A stretch of DNA of 64,000 nucleotides from Rhyacophila brunnea (lineage: Eukaryota > Arthropoda > Insecta > Trichoptera > Rhyacophilidae), in the NCBI GenBank assembly GCA_022495005.1, contig JAGYXB010001009.1, forward strand, positions 372,001 to 436,000, in the 5' to 3' direction. This document shows, piece by piece, positions 63,478-64,000 of this stretch. Within the stretch, counting starts at the first letter, position 1. Each line of letters starts with the position of its first letter. The position numbers and the translations under genes are program-made. The notes under the pieces were generated by a model. That model made no database searches, was not told the DNA's origin, and saw nothing but the letters and a program-made list of their open reading frames with translations.

Positions 63478-64000
63478 GGAGACATGCTCAGCGAAGGTCA
63501 AAATGGAGCTTTTGTTCTATTTTCAAAGCATGATCCTGGACATACCTTAAACGTTGTAGATAATCTATTTATATACTTTTGAAGCCTTATTATCCGTTAT
63601 ATTTATTTTAAACATTTGATGATGGCATAAAGTATTTTCATTACATAAAATAGTATTCTTTTAAACCTCTCACTCTAATGTTTTAGAATATAGTCATATT
63701 TCACATAACTGTGTAGTGGTGTTAAATTTTTTTACATTTATTAATTTTTAAACGCATTTATAAAACCATTAGTATAATTTACGACGAGATAATTTTAGTA
63801 AAATATTTACGATAAAAAATTATATTGATAATGTCTGTGATCCCAAATTTGACAAGAATTAGGCATTTTATTATTCAAAAAATCGGCAAGATTTACACAT
63901 TTCAAGTTAATTCTAAAGATACTAATTATAAGCCATGTCTTTTATCATTTAAGTGTGATATACATTCTACGAATAATGATTGCTTTATAATAATTATTGA
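63478..64000 (-). repeat. dispersed repeat R4, - copy, cut by window end
   Basis: Reverse-complement partner of 57164-57690. Homology starts near GACATGCTCAGCGAAGGTCA and still continues at the last base, so the true end lies outside the window. Confidence 0.82.

Overview
The window is AT-rich insect nuclear DNA with long introns, RNA polymerase II promoters and many degraded transposons. The frequent GTAGGTACCTAC-like and ATAATATTAT words and the insect-specific Osiris genes suggest a hemipteran, possibly an aphid or a relative. That placement is an inference from style and is not proven. I see no bacterial sequence, no CRISPR array, no rRNA and no intact tRNA gene.

Two genes can be reconstructed exon by exon, both on the + strand, and both are Osiris-family (DUF1676) secreted or membrane proteins. 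Osiris gene A runs from 13673 to 23440 with 3 coding exons and 257 aa. It has a TATA box and an initiator-like site just upstream. Osiris gene B runs from 43579 to 50512 with 4 coding exons and 283 aa. It has a TATA box upstream and a poly(A) signal just downstream. All reading-frame phases agree across the splice sites. The two genes face the same way and are about 20 kb apart, so this looks like part of the conserved Osiris cluster, spread out by transposon insertions. Osiris proteins are known to act in cells that secrete cuticle.

The rest is intergenic and intronic sequence made of mobile-element relics. 1-13.5 kb: an inverted dispersed repeat pair (495-660 and 8907-9205), two dead LINE C-termini (1804-2277 and 4388-4624) and SINE scraps. 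14-23 kb (inside gene A): a SINE, a broken Helitron-like element (17770-19629) and two MITEs. 23-43 kb: tRNA-derived SINEs, a MITE nested inside another repeat (34848-35470), a near-perfect 204-bp palindrome (36692-36895), and a cluster of nested and tandem copies of one terminal-inverted-repeat element (39736-41056) flanked by a ~115-bp direct repeat. 43-50 kb: gene B, with a SINE in intron 1 and a dispersed repeat in intron 2. 50-64 kb: no gene recognised, but several SINEs, a short MITE (61584-61739) and a ~525-bp inverted repeat pair (57164-57690 and 63478-64000).

The strongest candidate for something undescribed is the 39736-41056 cluster. It holds seven copies of one element family, including four 53-56 bp miniature copies in a tandem array. 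Almost all are separated by the same 15-16 bp spacer, which resembles the outer flanks.
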